Assembly (NCBI GenBank): GCA_036435485.1 | Contig: CM071594.1 | Location: forward strand, 198,674,216 to 198,738,215 | DNA length: 64,000 bases | Source of the DNA: Saposhnikovia divaricata | Lineage: Eukaryota; Streptophyta; Magnoliopsida; Apiales; Apiaceae | Direction of reading: 5' to 3' | The notes under the pieces: generated by a model | The model's database searches: none | What the model was told of the DNA's origin: nothing | The model's input: only the letters and a program-made list of their open reading frames with translations | Program-made: the position numbers and the translations under genes | Shown: positions 46,094 through 59,373 of the stretch, piece by piece | Position numbering within the stretch: position 1 is the first letter of the stretch | Layout of the letters: every line of letters begins with the position of its first letter

Positions 46094-49000
46094 TGTAACG
46101 CCCCCAAATCTGAGGTCAGAGATTCAGGTCGTCACGTCAACATCCAACCATATCATATCTGTATTAACTTTACAACTCAACAATACATCCATTCAGACCT
46201 CAATCTTACACACAAGCAAGTTAGAGTCTCAGAAACGATAATCAAAAGTCCCGCTAAATATTACAATTCATTTGTACAAATCAGAGTCTTATGCAATTCC
46301 ACTTATACAACTCTACTTGAAGACAAGTCTTACTATTACAGTTGAAAACCTATCAGACTTACTCCGTAGTATTTATCAGAAACTAAATCATCTCCGGGGT
46401 AAATCTTCTACTCCTTTTCTGCTGTTGCGGAGTTAACCGACCAAATTCTTCTCTTTCTGAAAAGTTTTTATAAAGCAAGAATGAGCTACATATTGCTCAG
46501 CAAGTCCACCATTTTGTAGAATAATAATGGGGTTTATTTCAAAAACATTCCCAACTATATGGGTATATATCTCAGGTTTCAAAACATAATTGGACAATGT
46601 ATATGTCCGAGTTTGAATAAAACATCTATACTCACTAAGGAGCTTTAAGAATAACATATGAACCCTTTATAAGGTTCCCATTTCAATATATCTCAAGTTT
46701 GAAAATATATACATATGAGTATATCATTTTCGGCAAAACACTCTACGATTAACATACTGTACAGGGAATACATCATTGCAAACCTCTTTCCTTCCATTAG
46801 CTTAGAAGGTTTCTCATACAAAAACATTTCATTCTTTGAAACAATTGCAAGAGTGCACTAACACGTGCCAATCTTTATAGAAAATCTTGCAGTTCTAGAT
46901 ACTGCACGATGTCAATATTTTCTCATCAAAACCGCACTATCAGCAACTTGGCACTTAGGCCCAAGAAGTAGTGTTTGAGTATTTTTCCAAAGTGGAGGAT
47001 GGGACTTAAAGAAAACACAAAACCTGACAAGGATTGACGATGATCAGTCGCCACATCCAAGTCCAATAATCCGCGGGTCTTCTCTACCGGTAGAAGGATA
47101 GAAACTACATCCGTAACTATCCCTCGGGTGAAAACTACATCCGTAATCACCCTCGATGAAAACTAAATCCGTAATCATCCTTCGGCAACACCTGGGCCGG
47201 AATAATAAGTGATGGACCGCCTGGCTCACGGCCGCTTACACATCCCGGGAATCGTTCGTCAACGGTTCCCACACCTGCCAGAGTCCCTTTTTCTTTTTCT
47301 TTTAAAACTTGATTTTGATTGAAAACAGAGTAGTTGAGGTCCGTCATCAGTCGACCGATGATTCTTGAAATCATACACGAAGCAGAATCTGACCGGGGGT
47401 TTTCAAAAATGTTTTGAGTTCGAATGAGTTCGAGTTTGAAAGTATTAAAAAGTATCTTGGATTAACTTTTTCTTTAAATAATGAACAATGATTAATAAAT
47501 AATATTTTAAGATTTAATATTAATAATTAATAAAATAATTATTCGATAAAATAAACTTTTAATCCAAGATAGGGTTTCGAGTATTTACGAAGATATAACA
47601 ATAGTTACTTGAGTATACGATACTACCCGAATGACCCTTCGGGTTTTCGCAAACTAGATACGATATAATAATATACCGCTCCCCGGTCAATAGTATATAC
47701 GGACCGCTACGACCTCTATTGCTAGAGTCGTTGTCCGAAGAAAACATTTCAATCTAAGTTCAAGGGGTTAAAGCATACATGTACTTGTTCAATCTCAATT
47801 GCATCAATACTTCGATAAACATAGCATTTGATATAATTTGAAAACTACAAACACAACAGTAAAAGTCCTTGTATATGGATAAGTTTTGAAAAGTAAACTT
47901 GCCTTGGTTTGGTTGGGGTGGTCGAGCGTACGGATTCGAACGATCTATACATAAGCAATAATTGTTCGTTAGTACCTTAACAATATCTCTTTAATTACGG
48001 GGTTTAGGGGGGTACGAGATTAACTTAACGACTTCGTCTTATGACTCTTTAGCCCCACTATAGGTTCATGTCATCACTCGATTACGCTCGTCACTTACTC
48101 GACTTAATTTAATTACCACTTTCGAATCATAACCACTAACCCTAGAATCATGCTCCACTAATCGACCTTTTCCATTGCGCGAATTTTACTCTAGCATTTT
48201 TATAAAATCCAAAACTTCATATTTTAATCCAATTCCTTTTGGGTGGTCTTCACCACTGCATTCCCTACATTCTCAAATTTTTCCATGATCCCACATTTAT
48301 TTTTAGGGGTTTAAACAAGGTTCACAAGGGGGTCACTTAGTGCAGTCCATAATCCAGAAAAACAATTCACTCCTCCGGCCATAACTTAAAATATATACAT
48401 CACCTAGCCATGAACCTTACATTTCCAGAAACTAAATTCAATTATCTTTCCAACAATATATGGTAGGACATCAGGGGACATCATTTGGGGGTTCAAAATC
48501 GTGCTACAATACAGGTCAAAGTTCCTGGACAAAACTCAGCAAGCTCAAACTACTTAGATCAACCATTTTTAATACTTCCATAACATAATCAACACTTAAT
48601 ACACTTAGATCATGGTTCATAACACTCATGGAGATATATATATTAACCATAGTCATAAAAGTCACAATCTCAACATCAAAACGCAAGATCCATGCTATCC
48701 AATACATATACAACCAAGATTAGTTCTCAAACACATGGATCTACTACCATACTTTATAAACAATACATAACCAAGAGGGTTTGAGATTTTTATACCTTCT
48801 TGAGCACCTAGAGGCCTTGGATAAGATTTACACAACTCAAAAACACCTTAGATGGTCTCCTACAACACTTACAATGCAAGATCTAAAGGAAAAACAAACT
48901 TGGTTACTATTCACCCAAGCTTGAACAATTTGTAACTTGAAATTGGGTGGATAAAATGGAGTGAAATTGCTAACATACCTTGTCTAGATGATGTAGATGA

Positions 49001-49736
49001 CCTAGGAATTATGGTGAGATTTATGAGTGATGGAAGGGGAGGAGAAGAAATTTTCTTCTCCACTTGAAGCTTTGGCCGAGAGCAACTACAAGGGGGGGGG
49101 TTGTGTTTTGTGTTTTGTGTTTGGTGTGTTATGTTGGTGAATAATTGGTGTTAATTAGGTTGGGTGATACATATCACATGTAAGTATAGGTAATGTACTA
49201 GCAAGGTATGGCCTCATGTACTATGTGTTCCCCCTTTTGAAAAAGCAACCAACTAGATACTATTCATCTTCCAATGGCCAACTAGTTTATTTGATTTCTA
49301 ACCACTTGGTTGCATTGGCTTGCATGCAATACTACTCCTTGTATTATTATTCTCCCACCAATGCTTGTTATTTAATCTTTAATTTGTATCGTATCTTAAT
49401 TAATCTTTCGTAATAATATCTTGCCGCGTAGAGATTTCCCCTATACTTCCTTAAGTACTAATTGTGTAAATTCCTCGAATATCCATAATTCCTCGTCGTA
49501 ATTCTTAATAAATCCTTTAATACTCTAACCATTCTCAAATCCCAAATTTTATAAATATTACTAACAATAAGACTCTTTCCTTCACAATCTTCCTTTTTAT
49601 ATTACATGATAAATGTAACAACGCAGTTTCTCAGACAATCAATTCTATTAATCAACAAGGATGACTAGAAAGGTTCCATAATGACAATGTCACAAGATAT
49701 TAAATAAAGGAAATATTACCAAAAATTTAGGGTTCT
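46094..49736 (-). repeat. A2 5' LTR (right copy)
   Basis: It is a direct repeat of 22654-26283 and is near-complete. It stops four bases short of the expected end (GGGTTCT without TACA) and passes into the middle of another A-family LTR at 49737. The palindrome is at 47084-47093. Confidence 0.88.
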
Positions 49737-52263
49737 ATATACCCAACTTTATGGGTATATATCTCTGATTTCAAAACATAATTGGACAATGTATATGTCC
49801 GAGTTTGAATAAAACATCTATACTCACTAAGGAGCTTTAAGAATAACATATGAACCCTTTATAAGGTTCCCATTTCAATATATCTCAAGTTTGAAAATAT
49901 ATACATATGAGTATATCATTTTCGGCAAAACACCCTACGATTAACATACTGTACATGGAATACATCATTGCAAACCTCTTTCCTTCCATTAGCTTAGAAG
50001 GTTCCTCATACAAAAACATTTCATTCTTTGAAACAATTGCAAGAGTGAACTAACACGTGCCAATCTTTATAGAAAATCTTGCAGTTCTAGATACTGCACG
50101 ATGTCAACATTTCTCTTATCAAAAACCACACTATCGGCAACTTGGCACTTAGGCCCAAGAAGCAGTGTTTGAGTATTTTTCCAAAGTGGAGGATGGGACT
50201 GGAAGAAAACATAAAAACCTGACAAGGATTGACGATGATCAGTCGCCACATCCAAGTCCAATAATCCGCGGGTCTTCTCTACCGGTAGAATGATAGAAAC
50301 TACATCCGTAACTATCCCCGGGTGAAAACTACATCCGTAATCACCCTCGATGAAAACTACATCCGTAATCATCCTTTGGCAACACCTGGGCTGGAATAAT
50401 AAGTGATGGACCGCCTGGCTCACGGCCGCTTACACATCCCGGGAATCGTTCGTCAACGGTTCCCACACCTGCCAGAGTCCCTTTTTCTTTTTCTTTTAAA
50501 ACTTGATTTTGATTGAAAACTGAGTAATTGAGGTCCGACATCAGTCGACCGATGATTCTTGAAATCATACATCTAGCCCCACTATAGGTTCACGTCACCA
50601 CTCGATTACGCTCGTCACTTATTCGACTTAATTTGGTTACCATAACCGGATCATATCCATTACCCCTTAAATCACACTCCCTTAACGACTTTTTCCCTTG
50701 CACGAATTTTACTCTATCATTTTTATAAAATCGAAAAATACATATTTTAATTCAATTCTTTTTGGGTAGCCTTCACCACTGCATTTACTAGCTTCTCTAA
50801 TTTTCCCATGATCCTACATAAATTTTTAGGGGTTTAAACAAGGTTCACAAGGGGACCATTTAGTGCAGTCCGGAATCCAGAAACACATTTAACTTCTCAG
50901 GCCATAACTCAAATTCTATACATCACCTAGTCATGAACCTTATATTTCTAGAAACTACATTCAAATACCTTTCCAACAATATATATTAGGATGTCAGGGG
51001 ACAAGATTTGGGGGTTCAAAACCCTCTAACAAAACAGTTCAAGTTCCTGGGAAAAACTCAGCATGCTTATATCACTAAACCAACCAAGATTCTTACATCC
51101 ACATCACAACCAACATCTAAATCACCAAGATCATACTTTATAACATTCATGGAGATACATACACTAACCACAAGCATAAATATCACAACCACAACACTTA
51201 AACTCAAGATCTACATCATCCATCACTTATATATCCAAGATTCACACAAATACTTATGGATCTATCTTTAAACATCACAAACACTACATGGCCAAGAGAG
51301 GTTAGGGTTTTTATACCTTCTTGAGTATCTAGGAGCCTTGGGTATGCCTTACAAGTCTCAAGAACACCTTGGATGAGCTCCTACAATCCTTATAATCCAA
51401 GATCTAAAAGAAAACTTAACATTGTTACTATTCATCAAAACTTTAACAATTTGTAACTTGAAAACTAATGGATGAAAAGGCTTGGAATTCTTATTATACC
51501 TTCCTTATATGATGTAGAGTGCCTAGGAATTTTGCCTTGAATTATGAATGAGGAGAAGTGGAAGAAAGAAAAATCATCTTCCTTGTTTCTTGTCTTGGCC
51601 GAGAGCTTTTTGCTTGGGGGGGGGGAAGAGTTTCTTTGCTTTGCTTTTTGGTTGGTTGAATAATGTGTAAAAGGGGTTGGGTGATATATATTATGTATAT
51701 GTATATGCATCACATGTTGCAAGTCTAGGGTATAGGCTACCATACCCTCTTGTCTCCTTGGAAAAAGTAATAACTAGTTACTATTCCTCTTGTCCACTTG
51801 GTATTACTAGTTTGCTTTCCTAACTACTTAGTTGCATGGGACTTGCATGCAATATCATTCCTTGTATCATTATTCTTCCCCCAATGCTTGTCACTTAATC
51901 TTTAATTCGTATCGTATCTTAATTAATTTCTCGTAATAATATTTTGTCGCGTAGAGATTTCCCTTGTAATCCCTTAAGTACTTAATTGTGTAAATTCCTT
52001 GAATATCCATAACTCCTCGTCATAATTCCTAATAAATCTTTTAATACTCCATTAATTCTCAAGTCCCAAGTTTTATAAACCTTACTAACAATAAGATTCT
52101 TGCCTTCAACAATCTTCCTTTTATCTTTCGTAGTGAATGTAACAACATAGTTTCTCAGACAATCAATTCCATTAAACAACAGGGATGACTAGAAAGGTTC
52201 CAAATTGACAATGTCACATGATATTAAATAAAAGAAAATATTACAAAAATTAGGGTTCTTACA
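49737..52263 (-). repeat. A3 3' LTR, partial
   Basis: It matches the A2 LTRs from the equivalent of about 46555 onward and ends GGGTTCTTACA. At about 50568-50574 the text jumps from the equivalent of 47374 to that of 48050, a deletion of about 0.68 kb. Distal parts (51000-51900) are clearly more diverged from A2 than A2's two LTRs are from each other. Confidence 0.82.
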
Positions 52264-52282
52264 ACCTCCCCTCCTTAAAAGA
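52264..52282 (-). promoter_or_regulatory. Polypurine tract of A3
   Basis: On the minus strand a purine run ending TTTTAAGGAGGGGAGGT precedes the LTR start. Confidence 0.8.
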
Positions 52283-52296
52283 ATTCCGTCCCGGAA

Positions 52297-53222
52297 TCAG
52301 GTTGAAAACAGTTGGGGGTGCTTTTCACGCATCGTGCTCTCTAGTTCCCATGTTGATTCTTCGACATTCTGGTTCCTCCACAAAACTCTCACTAGTTTGA
52401 CAACCTTGTTCCTCAGCACCTGTTCTTTTCTATCCATGATTTCTACGGGTTGCTCCACATAGGTTAAGTCTGGCTGCAGATCCACTTGGTCATATTCTAT
52501 CACGTGTCGGAAGTCGGTATGGTAGGGTCGTAGCATGGACACATGGAACACATTATGTACTTGCTGCAAGCTTGGGGGTAAAGCCAATTCATAGGCTAGC
52601 TTTCCAACTCGTCTCAAAATCTCAACAGGTCCAATAAATCTCGGGCTTAGCTTCCCCTTCTTACCAAATCTCATCAATCCCTTCCACGGTGATACCTTCA
52701 ACATCACAAATTCTCCTACCTCATATTCTTTGTCCTTGCGGGTCTGGTCCGCATACCTCTTCTGTCTACCTTGGGCCGCTACCAGCCGTCCTCTTATGAG
52801 CTCGATAGTTTCTCTTGTCTGTTGGACCAGTTCAGGCCCTAAAATCTTCCGATCTCCAACTTCTTCCCAACACAAGGGAGACCGACAGCTTCGTCCGTAT
52901 AAAGCTTCATATGGGGCATTCCTATACTCGCATGGTAACTGTTGTTGTAGGAAAATTCTATCAACGGCAAGTGGTCATCCCAACTTCCCTTAAAATCGAT
53001 GGCACATACTCTCAACATGTCCTCTATGGTCTGGATGGTTCTCTCGCTCTGTCCGTCTGATTGGGGGTGGTATGCAGTACTCATGTTTAACTTGGTCCCC
53101 ACACAATCCTGAAAACTCCTCCAGAACCTGGAGTTGAACCTTGGGTCTCTACCAGATACAATGCTCACAGGAACCCCATGCCGTACCACGATCTCCTTAG
53201 ATATCTCATAAAATTTTACCAT
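52297..53222 (-). pseudogene. pol: Integrase C-terminal two thirds with chromodomain (A3)
   Basis: It covers the same region as in A2: part of the core (VSIVSGRDPRFNSRFW, TAYHPQSDGQSERT), the GPY/F region (KLSPRFIGPVEILRRVG) and a complete chromodomain to the TGA at 52297. It is split into two frames (53222-52839 and 52875-52297), because one G is missing from a run at about 52913-52916 compared with A2. The chromodomain part is open, unlike A2. Confidence 0.85.
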
Positions 53223-54638
53223 TCGAAATAATGGGTTTCGAAAAAAAAAAAACTAATGACTTTGGCATACACTCGTCTGTACCGTAAAGACGTAATATCA
53301 ATTCGAAATCTTCATTTAATAATTCGTACATATCGTGATTGCAAAAATTCCTCATCCACCCATAAAATTACTATTCGTCCAGGTTTCGAATATTCCCGAA
53401 AATTAGGGTTAATGCAGTCTCCTCTCCTTAAAAGGATTCTATCTTAAGAACCTAAGGATAATAGTTATGGATACAATTCCAACCTTACCCTTTCCAACTC
53501 TCAGGTTGACACTTTAACCCTATTGTTCTCTCCCCTGGTCTCACCAACGCGTTAATGTTGTTCCTCAACGCATACTCTCCTCGACCTGTATTCCTTATCG
53601 GTTGTTCTATGATTGAAAATTTCTATCCCACTACTTACACGTTCCTCTTCTACCTTGTTCATAGTATCCGTGTTGAGTCCTTGTATCGTTGGCCCGTGAA
53701 TACTTTGTAGTCGTGTTTTATAATCTGAGACAACGTCAATACGCACGGTATTCCTCATATTCCTTCGCTTGATTAGCAGGCATGTGTTGCCTACCGTCAG
53801 CCATTACCACTTGCTATGGATACTGTATAGTCTTGGGTATACGTCGAACCAGTTCAGCTACTATGTCCCTCGTTCATTGACTTCTTCGTAACGCAAGAGA
53901 AGCGAAACTTCTTCTTTCGCAGTACGCTCTACAGGAGACGTCCTTACGTTCGCATGGTGATGATCGTGATAACAACATTCATTTCATGGATATGTTTTTT
54001 TTCTCGACTGCCCCGTGAAACCTAAGGCACGACACTAAATATAAATTCGATCGTCTGGACAATTCTTCTTCCCTACCCGTCAACCACAGATCAAATTAGT
54101 ACACATGCTCAATCTCTTTGTTAAATATACCTGAAAGCACCTTCAATATTCGAAGTTTAACCTTAAGTCTTTATCTGACGTAATCGCTGCAGAAGTTTTA
54201 TATTGCACCACCATCTCTTCCGTATAATATTCGATAATCTTCTCAATGGAAAGTCTCTCGTAGGTAAATCACCTGGTCCAACAATTATAACCCAACTAGG
54301 GCCATCTCTTGGCTCGGTCTTTGGCGACCTACTTATGAAATTCATTATAATTCTATCCATGTTCAATATATTCTACAGGCGGAATTAATCCACTAGATCT
54401 CTATCATTCTGCTTTTGGCATGTCGCGTTTGTACTTAATAGTTTGCCAATACCATTCTTCATATCCGTTTGCCAAACATTCTCTTAATTCTCTATACATC
54501 TTTGTCCTTCCCCATAATTTATTTATTTTCCTCTAACATTATTCTTTATTGTATATACTCTATTTTCTTGGTCAATACTGACTGAATTCCAATTTCGAAT
54601 AATACCTTCTATAGGTATCGGCCACCACACTGGCCTTC
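53223..54638 (-). other. A3 internal: decayed second pol 3' end
   Basis: It is homologous to 27244-28660 of A2. It holds an LTR-like tail and second polypurine-like tract (53402-53435). Upstream on the minus strand come a decayed chromodomain (about 53470-53630: IIEQPIRNTG, YALRNN, ALVRPGERT) and an integrase-like fragment (about 54230-54366: MNFISRSPKTEPRDGPSWVI). No gene is intact. Confidence 0.55.
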
Positions 54639-57600
54639 TGTAAGAACCCAAATTTTGGGTAGAATTAAAACTTTTATTTATTTAATGATGTAAGAATGAA
54701 TAGTGGCTACGGCTACAATGTAATAGTTGATGTTTTAAAAGAATGAATGGAATTCGACTTTATTATTTCTATGTCTTGAAGAATGCTAAAGGGTGACAAC
54801 ATAGGTAAGAATAATCTATCTCCTAAGGGAATAAGATATGGTAATTCCAAACAGGAGAATATTCTCATGTCATCCAGATAGATAGCGATTAATCCAGTGG
54901 TTCCGTAAAAAGGTTAAGGAACGATCGAAAGAGAATACGGACAATTGTACAACCCTAGATGAATAAGTAAAGAATAAGGATGAATAGTGATTTTGGTGTA
55001 ATTGAGAATATTATTAGATGACGCTATATAGAAGTACCCGGAACGAAATTCTGAGTTCGTATTATTGATCCGGAGGGAAAAAGAGTGTATGTAAAAGCTG
55101 TCGGATTCTGAAAAACCGCACTTTTATTTTCTCCGAGAGTTCCCTGGACACTGATAGCCCTAATTATTTAACGAATGGATTTAAGGAATATAAATTGGAA
55201 AGTTAGAAAGAAAGATGGAGAATGATAGTATTAATATTAGAAAGATTCCCGGTAACCCTAATTAGAAATCCGTGAAATATTTCTACGAACGATCAATCGA
55301 AACGGGCAATTACCGGACACAGAAACAAGCAGAGGAAGCAAGAGTCTTGTGCAAGCTACTATAATAAATATCTAGTAACTACTTAGTTACATAAGTAACT
55401 AGCATGTTTGGAGATTAAATAGCACTTAGCAAAATCAAACCACTAGTTACATGAGAACCATCAAAATCTCAACACTTGTCCATCCATTTTCATCATCCTA
55501 TACATCATCACTTTATTAAAGTGGCTTTTAGATGAGATATTATCTAAACCTCATCCACTTTATGCATTATTATCACATTAACCAAGCAAAGAACACAAAA
55601 ATATCAAACCTCTCTCTCCATTACATCCATTCGACCTATGCTCTAAATTCAAAACCAAAATCCAACTTCCAACCATCACTTGATCTTGTAATTTTTAAGG
55701 TGAGTCCTATAATTCAAGAAACTAATCTCATAGAAATTTCAAGCCCAAATTCCTTTGTTTCCATTTTCAAAAAAATCACTAAAATGATGATGAATAGTGT
55801 TCTTCATGTATTAACCTTGTTTTCTTTGAATCTTTTGATTGTTCTAGCAAGCTTAAGCACTCCTAAGGACCATACAAGGCTTTTTGAGGCTAGTACACAT
55901 TCTCAAGAAGGTATAAAGCCCTTGAAACCCTAGATCTACTTTGAGTTTTTATGCATGTTCTTGAGTTATATAAGTTAGTTATGTTGTTAGTAAGATATAA
56001 GAAAGATTATAAGCATGATTATGATTGGGTTTTGGTTAAATGTTAAAAATAGTTAGATGAACGGAAAGGCATTGCTTGGCCTCAGTTCATAGTTATAAAT
56101 CATGTATATGTTGTTTCGAGTGGATACTATGTTTATGGGAAGATTTGGAATTGGTAAATATTCGATTTATAGCCGTCGTAATGCCGAAATTTCGTTAACC
56201 TTAAGGAAAACGACTTGGAAAGTAGATGTAACTCACTGCCTAGCTTTGAAATCTACCATGATAAGATAGATAATGTTCCAAGCTTCGTTTTGATATAAAG
56301 AACGTGTGAAACAGACTTACGGTTTAGGAGTTATGGCCGGTATACTAAAAGTAGTTCGAATCCGTAAATGAAAGTTCGTAACTTAAATTGAACCCTGATA
56401 GAATATGTAAAGTCATGACGAATCTTGGTAAATAAATACTAGAGGTAAAAAGGAAGGCGTGAGAGAAAACCGTATGTCAAAAGGATCGTTTTTCGATTTA
56501 TTAAAAATATTCGAATCGAGATTAAACGCGAACGAACCCCTAAAAGACGACTCGTTTATAACTTCGTTAAAACACTTAGAAAACGAGCGATAAAACTCGG
56601 AGTATAATATTGGTTCGTAACGATCGACTTTCGGACTTATATGACTTAAGTATATGCCAAGTATAAGTACAGTGACATGTCGTATTAACGAACGAATGTC
56701 GGGTCGGATCGATGATAAAAGAAATACATTAAAAGGGGTATAACGAGATAACTCGAGAACGTGTTTCGATTTAAGTATAACTTAACCTTTAAAGTTTTAA
56801 GAGATTAATCCCGAATGTCTTGGCTATTTATAGATCACCAAGCTGACCCGGGACCCGCTACCACTACCCCTTACCGTACTCGACTACCAGGCAAGTTTCA
56901 ATCCCCTTCTTTTAGGCTGTTGTTGTGATTGAATATATATGCATGTTTTCTGTTATAATATGCCATAGCATGCATGCCTACTTTCAAGTTATATCATTAT
57001 GCTTGTTCCCTGATTGTTATTGGCTTATAAATTAGATAGCTATCGTATCATTATAAGCCGGTTATTGTAAGACCCTCAGAGAAGGGTGTATACCTCTTAT
57101 TCATCAAATATAAACCGGGAGTCAATATTTCTTGACATATCGAGATTACCTCGAAAGAAAATATCTAAGTAAATATTTTCCATTATTCGGGCGACGAATA
57201 TTATTTGAATATTCGTTCGAGAATATTTAGTTAACGATCCTTATTTCAAATAATTATTTGAACGTATCTATTCGACGAATAATATTTTTTAATATTCATT
57301 CAGAGTCGAATTATTTATCGATTATTATTTCGAATATTCTTCTAAAGATGAGACTACTAAATGAATATTATTTGGATATTCATTTAGAATATTATTTTAT
57401 TAAATAAATATTACTTTTGAATATTCATTTAGGATATTAATTACTTGATGAATATTATTTTAATATTTATCTGAAGCTTGATTTATTTATCGAATATTAT
57501 CTCGAATATTCCTTTAAGGCTTGGAGTACTAAATGAATATTACTTGATATTCATTTAGAATATTATTCATTAAATGAATATTACTTTTTGAATATTCATT

Positions 57601-58512
57601 TAAATTCCTAATTAATTATGAATATTGTCTTAAATATTCCTTTCAGGTCATATTAATTAATGAATATTATTTTGAATATTCATTTAAATATTTATTTATT
57701 CAATAAATATTTTCCTGATATTTCTTCAGGGATTATTTTGAAAAATACTCTGATTAAAGACATTCTTTCATATTCCTAAATATTCTTTAAAAATTTTTAA
57801 TTCAATAAATATTCTCTGAATATTTATTCCATACTTAGAATAACCTCAATAAGGTTTATCTTCTTCGATTATTACGAAAAATATTTCGGAGTCATATTAT
57901 TATTAATATTATATCAAGAAAGGTTCTCAAACATCATTCTTCTTTGAGTCTATCTCCCTAATAATAAGGGAACCTTACTTGGAAAATGTTAATTATCTTG
58001 TCGACTTCCCGGTCATAAAGTATTCTCTTCACTCGCAACTCGGGTGCTATTGACTTATTAAGTCGTTGGTTACCTTCTCATCTTTCGAGGGGTAAGATTG
58101 TTGGAACAAGTTGATATTCGTTACCAAGCAATAGCTTGGAAGTTATTGGTGAATTTTCCTTTCCAACTAGATACGACTACCTTGTAGAGTCTTATCAACA
58201 AGTATTATACTTGGGGAAAGGGGGACGAACGTTACATTCAGAATCATGAATTCTATTTGAACTAGGAGTCGTGTAAGAGGCTGAGTAGCGCCGATCCATC
58301 CCCTTTGGCCCAACCGTTGGCCGGGGAGAGCTAGTAAGGCGGTAGACAAGTAAAGCCGTCAGTTCTTCCTTCTACCGGTAGTAAATCTAATTTGAGCTGT
58401 ACGATCTCGACTGATCATCAAGATCGGAACAGCGGGCGCGGTGAATACTCCATCATTGGTTCATCATCCAAACTTATTTATTTCCTGCAACATGATTACT
58501 GTTGGCAGAGTT
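54639..58512 (+). repeat. B-plus LTR, interrupted by D
   Basis: It starts TGTAAGAACCC and is homologous, in inverted orientation, to the B-minus LTR. It is followed until GTTGGCAG at 58508, where D begins. Whether it is a 5' LTR, 3' LTR or solo LTR cannot be seen because the rest is off the window. It contains a 133-codon ORF (55532-55933), the AT-rich array (57150-57860) and the palindrome at 58372-58381. I see no convincing gene. Confidence 0.8.
57150..57860 (+). repeat. AT-rich degenerate tandem repeats in B-plus LTR
   Basis: Ten or more units containing GAATATT and ATTCATTTA. This is the counterpart of 10890-11470. Confidence 0.7.
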
Positions 58513-59221
58513 TGTTCGCTATTTTCTCTACGCAAGTATACGCAGTCCAAAAGCAATATAGGGAAATAAGGATCGTTCCCACGAAGACTTGGTGTATTTA
58601 AGTAAATATGTTTATTCAACAACGTTCGGTTAATTATAGGAGCCTGAACAACGAAATGGTTGGTTTGATTTAATCACAATTAATTAATGAAAAATAATAT
58701 GATAAAGATTATAAGAGATAAACATGGGACTCTAATTTCATTATTTATTTCATTTAGAATTGATGCCTTAATTTAAAGTGATTCTGATAATTATGAAGGC
58801 TAGCCGGGAACACGAAACTAATATAAGCGCCTTTCAGCCTTAACTTATATCACACCATACAAATATCCACTTAAAAAGATAGAAGTTGCGTGGACACCAT
58901 TTATGTCTAGACCCTATATGTCTATAAGATTTGAAAACATAACTGGTTTACGAATAAATTCCTTATTTTTGGCTACACAGGGCGATGAGATCCAAAACCC
59001 TACCACTAATCGTAATTATATATGAAAATTACGAACCTGTGCTAACATGGCAAATTCTAAATTCTCAAATCCACTTTCGCATTCATTAAGAATTAATAAT
59101 TTAGATGATAGCTACGCATCTAATAAATTAAGCACAACCACGTTAGGCAATCGGAAATTTTTATCATAACACAATTTATTAAGGCATCGAATTACTAAAT
59201 TACGTAAATAAATCCATTAGA

Positions 59222-59271
59222 ATCCCATGACGGCGATTAGTTCATAATTAAACGAATCGTCATCATGGGAT
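59222..59271. repeat. Conserved imperfect inverted repeat in D LTR
   Basis: Arms AATCCCATGACGGCGATT and AATCGTCATCATGGGATT pair with two mismatches. It is the counterpart of 4747-4796 and 9189-9238 in C. Confidence 0.6.
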
Positions 59272-59278
59272 TAATTGA

Positions 59279-59279
<1 letters not shown>

Positions 59280-59343
<64 letters not shown>

Positions 59344-59373
59344 CAACAACAATAATAATAACAACAATAATAA
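59280..59373. repeat. AAT/AAC microsatellite
   Basis: About thirty trinucleotide units, AAT interrupted by AAC, directly after the inverted repeat of the D LTR. Confidence 0.9.

Larger units (their letters stand above)
22654..49736 (-). mobile_element. A2: non-autonomous chromovirus derivative (hosts G)
   Basis: It has two direct LTRs of about 3.63 kb (22654-26283 and 46094-49736), a polypurine tract at the left LTR and a tRNA-Met primer site at the right LTR, so it is a minus-strand element. Without G the internal region is about 6.2 kb and holds only the last third of integrase plus a decayed older pol 3' end. No gag, protease or reverse transcriptase could be read. A3 shares the same internal structure, so A2 and A3 are copies of one defective family. 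The left flank is TATCA (22649-22653); the right flank was lost. Confidence 0.8.
49737..54638 (-). mobile_element. A3: second copy of the A2 family, truncated
   Basis: A minus-strand element seen as a partial LTR, polypurine tract, integrase C-terminus and the same decayed internal region as A2. It is cut at 54638/54639 by the B-plus LTR. Its LTR lacks about 450 bp at the left (junction with A2) and has an internal deletion near 50570. Confidence 0.82.
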
